Source of the DNA: Lysobacter solisilvae
Lineage (GTDB): Bacteria; Pseudomonadota; Gammaproteobacteria; Xanthomonadales; Xanthomonadaceae
Length of the DNA: 64,000 nucleotides
Direction: 5' to 3'
Assembly: GCF_016613535.2 (NCBI RefSeq)
Contig: NZ_CP071518.1
Coordinates: 1,922,001 to 1,986,000 of the forward strand
Both the position numbers and the translations under genes were made by a program. The notes below the pieces were generated by a model that saw only the letters and a list, made by a program, of their open reading frames with translations, was not told where the DNA came from and searched no databases. Shown here piece after piece: positions 62,427 through 64,000 of the stretch (within the stretch, counting starts at the first letter, position 1; every line of letters begins with the position of its first letter).

Positions 62427-62915
62427 TTGGATTGGTTGATACCGCAAGGCCTGTTCGCCGAGCACCTGATCGCGCTGATCGTGGCCCTGCTGGTGACGGG
62501 CCTGGTCGTGGTGATCCATTACGAAGGCGTGCACGCACTGGCGGCGCGTTATGCCGGGCGCACGCCCAAGCGCGATCGCGGCATCATGCTGCGGGTGATC
62601 TTCGCGCTGCTGGGCCTGCACGTGGTGGAGATCTGGTGCTACGGCCTGGCCTACTGGGGCCTGACGAAGGTGCAGGGCCTGGGGTTCCTGCACGGCGTGC
62701 ACGGAGCCGACACCCTGTTCGACGCGGTGTACCTGTCGGCCACCACCTACAGCACGGTCGGGTTTGGCGACCTGTCGCCGGTCGGCGCGGTGCGCGTGGT
62801 CTCGGGACTGGAATCGCTCACCGGGCTGCTGCTGATCACCTGGTCGGCGTCGTTCACGTACCTGGAGATGTCGCGGCTGTGGAGCGATGGCGTGCCGGGC
62901 CGGAGACAGGACTGA
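62427..62915 (+). CDS. Two-TM potassium channel
   Basis: A 162-residue ion-channel protein with the potassium selectivity filter TVGFGD (residues 110-115) preceded by a pore helix (DTLFDAVYLSATTYS). Hydrophobic segments lie at residues about 12-32, 52-82 and 122-142. No ligand-binding domain follows. The start is a TTG at 62427, chosen because a good GGAGG site ends 5 nt before it and it is the only start that includes the first TM helix. The 278-bp gap upstream to the SulP start holds no further gene. Confidence 0.88.
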   Translation: MDWLIPQGLFAEHLIALIVALLVTGLVVVIHYEGVHALAARYAGRTPKRDRGIMLRVIFALLGLHVVEIWCYGLAYWGLTKVQGLGFLHGVHGADTLFDAVYLSATTYSTVGFGDLSPVGAVRVVSGLESLTGLLLITWSASFTYLEMSRLWSDGVPGRRQD

Positions 62916-62935
62916 TCGGCGACGCGGGTAGCGCG

Positions 62936-63088
62936 CTATCCGTGCCGCTTGAAGTACTGGACTTCCCGCTCGTGCTTCTCCGCCGCCGCCCGCGTGGGGA
63001 AGGTACCCAGGTTGCGGCGCTTGCCGGTGCGCGGATCCTTCTTGCGCGAGTAGAGACGGTACCCGCCGGAGGGCAGCTTGCGGATCAT
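62936..63088 (-). CDS. Short basic protein (50 residues)
   Basis: A 50-residue protein (start MIRKLPSGGYRLYSRKKDP, end VQYFKRHG), Arg/Lys-rich. RKKDPRTGKRRNLGTFPTRAAAEKH looks like the arm/N-terminal DNA-binding domain of tyrosine recombinases; similar free-standing small proteins are familiar in proteobacteria. The open frame extends upstream, but the ATG at 63088 gives the family-like N-terminus. Function unknown; it may bind DNA or RNA. Confidence 0.75.
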   Translation of the reverse strand: MIRKLPSGGYRLYSRKKDPRTGKRRNLGTFPTRAAAEKHEREVQYFKRHG

Positions 63089-63218
63089 GTCGGGGCTCGC
63101 AGTGGTGCGATGACATGAAGCCATGGCGGCCGTGATCCGGCCGTGGGGGATTGCTGGTGATCTGGCGGCCGTGGTCACGCAACCGCAACAGCAAATCGCA
63201 ACAGCAACAGCCGCGACG

Positions 63219-63421
63219 CATAGGGCGGGTCTTGACCCGCCTGCGCCTCGGCGGTGTTCCGGCCTCCACTGGCGCTGATCTGGATCCCGCGTCGAACTCA
63301 CACCACTTCGTTCAGTCCCGGTCGCGGCCAAGACGCGCCAGCGGAAATCGGCAAGCCTGGCTTGTAGCCCGGGCACACCTCCGTTGGCGACCAGGTGGCG
63401 GGTCAAGACCCGCCCTATGCA
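63219..63421. repeat. Two REP-like repeats in opposite orientation
   Basis: One copy at 63219-63248 (tagggcgggtcttgaccc) and one at 63394-63421 (ggcgggtcaagacccgcccta). A tagcccgggc fragment at 63366-63375 may be part of the second repeat family. They occupy the 403-bp gap 63089-63491, in which I see no gene. Confidence 0.7.
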
Positions 63422-63435
63422 CGGGTTGGCAGGTC

Positions 63436-63461
63436 AAAGGCCGCCCCGCGGGCGGCCTTTT
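63436..63461. terminator. Intrinsic terminator downstream of the GST gene
   Basis: Stem aaaggccgcc / ggcggccttt with a ccgcg loop and tttt on the + strand, 31 bases from the GST stop. It could work in either direction. Confidence 0.7.
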
Positions 63462-63491
63462 CGTCTGATCGCTGCGGCTGAGGGAAATCAG

Positions 63492-64000
63492 CTAAAGGCC
63501 TTCGGCCTTCATGGCCGCCTGCACGCCGGCATCGGCCAGCAGGCGGTCGCGGAAGGCGGTGAGGTGGTCCAGGCCCGCCAGGTCGATGCCGACCTTGCCG
63601 GCCCACAGCGTGGTGATCAGCAGGTACGGGTCGGCGTAGCTGCGGAAGCCGGCGATCCACTCCTTGCCTTCCAGCTGCTCGTTGGCCCGTTCGAACAGGG
63701 CGCGGACGTTCCTGCGCGCCTGGTCCTTCACCGCGTCGTGCTGGCTCTCGTCGGCGATGTAGCGGCCTGGACCGAAGATCGGCTTGAACGCGGGGTGCAC
63801 GTCGGAGTTGACGAAGGCCAGCCAGCGGTTGGCCTCGGCGCGCTGGCGGGCGCTGCCGTCGCCCTGCAGCTTGGCTTCGGGCCAGGTGTCGGCGATGTAG
63901 CCCAGGATGGCCGCGTTCTGGGTGAGGATGAAGTCACCGTCGCGCAGCGCCGGCACGGCGCCGGCGGGGTTGATGGCGAGGTATTCGGGCGTCTGCCGCT
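63492..64000 (-). CDS. Glutathione S-transferase family protein (N-terminus outside window)
   Basis: The frame is open to the window end. The visible part begins QTPEYLAINPAGAVPALRDG, the end of the thioredoxin-like GST domain, then ILTQNAAILGYIAD with the Thr/Gln-Asn of the glutathione site, and continues with the all-helical C-terminal domain to the TAG at 63492. GSTs of this group conjugate or transfer glutathione. About 170 residues are visible; the first ~35-40 are missing. Confidence 0.9.
   Translation of the reverse strand, partial: RQTPEYLAINPAGAVPALRDGDFILTQNAAILGYIADTWPEAKLQGDGSARQRAEANRWLAFVNSDVHPAFKPIFGPGRYIADESQHDAVKDQARRNVRALFERANEQLEGKEWIAGFRSYADPYLLITTLWAGKVGIDLAGLDHLTAFRDRLLADAGVQAAMKAEGL

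Overview
The window is high-GC gammaproteobacterial chromosome. The ribosomal, RpoA, SecY, EF-G and TypA proteins and the gene order all look like Xanthomonadaceae/Lysobacteraceae (Xanthomonas, Lysobacter, Luteimonas group). That assignment rests on recognising the protein families and their order, not on a database search. No tRNA, rRNA, insertion sequence or CRISPR array was recognised.

Region 1 (1-21.8 kb) is the translation and transcription core: the 3' part of rpoC, then str (rpsL, rpsG, fusA, tuf), S10 (rpsJ to rpsQ), spc (rplN to secY) and alpha (rpsM, rpsK, rpsD, rpoA, rplQ), all on the + strand, closed by a strong intrinsic terminator after rplQ. Several gaps between these genes are unusually long and carry strong hairpins without a U-tract. 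secY contains two single-base insertions.

Region 2 (22.0-31.2 kb) is the most unusual part. Nine tightly spaced + strand genes encode a coiled-coil protein, a complete ABC importer whose solute-binding protein is fused to an OmpA peptidoglycan-binding domain, a two-TM coiled-coil protein, an unrecognised soluble protein, a PspA/IM30 (ESCRT-III superfamily) protein, a classical AAA ATPase and a TerB-like protein. I propose an envelope-tethered, AAA-driven membrane-remodelling or stress module. This is inferred from gene content only.

Region 3 (31.3-48.7 kb) holds mixed chromosomal genes: dsbB, a class II DAHP synthase, a secreted amidase, two small membrane proteins, typA, ppiB, a lipoprotein / M48 protease / exported-protein operon, an aminotransferase, mdh, dctA and prpB-prpC (2-methylcitrate cycle).

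Region 4 (48.7-64 kb) is accessory. It has a small exported protein, a GAF-GAF-GGDEF-EAL signalling protein, six tandem paralogous secreted right-handed beta-helix proteins with six invariant cysteines, a small membrane protein, a 21-bp minisatellite, a SulP transporter, a two-TM potassium channel, a 50-residue basic protein and a partial glutathione S-transferase. Palindromic REP-like repeats (core ggcgggt-ctcg-acccgcc) appear from 44.4 kb onward and I saw none before it.

Six apparent frameshifts found by reading across genes (two in secY, one in the DAHP synthase, two in the amidase, one in the GGDEF-EAL gene) and a seventh in the 41.1-41.9 kb gene are all +1 insertions, mostly in C/G runs. 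This suggests base-calling errors in the assembly more than real gene decay.
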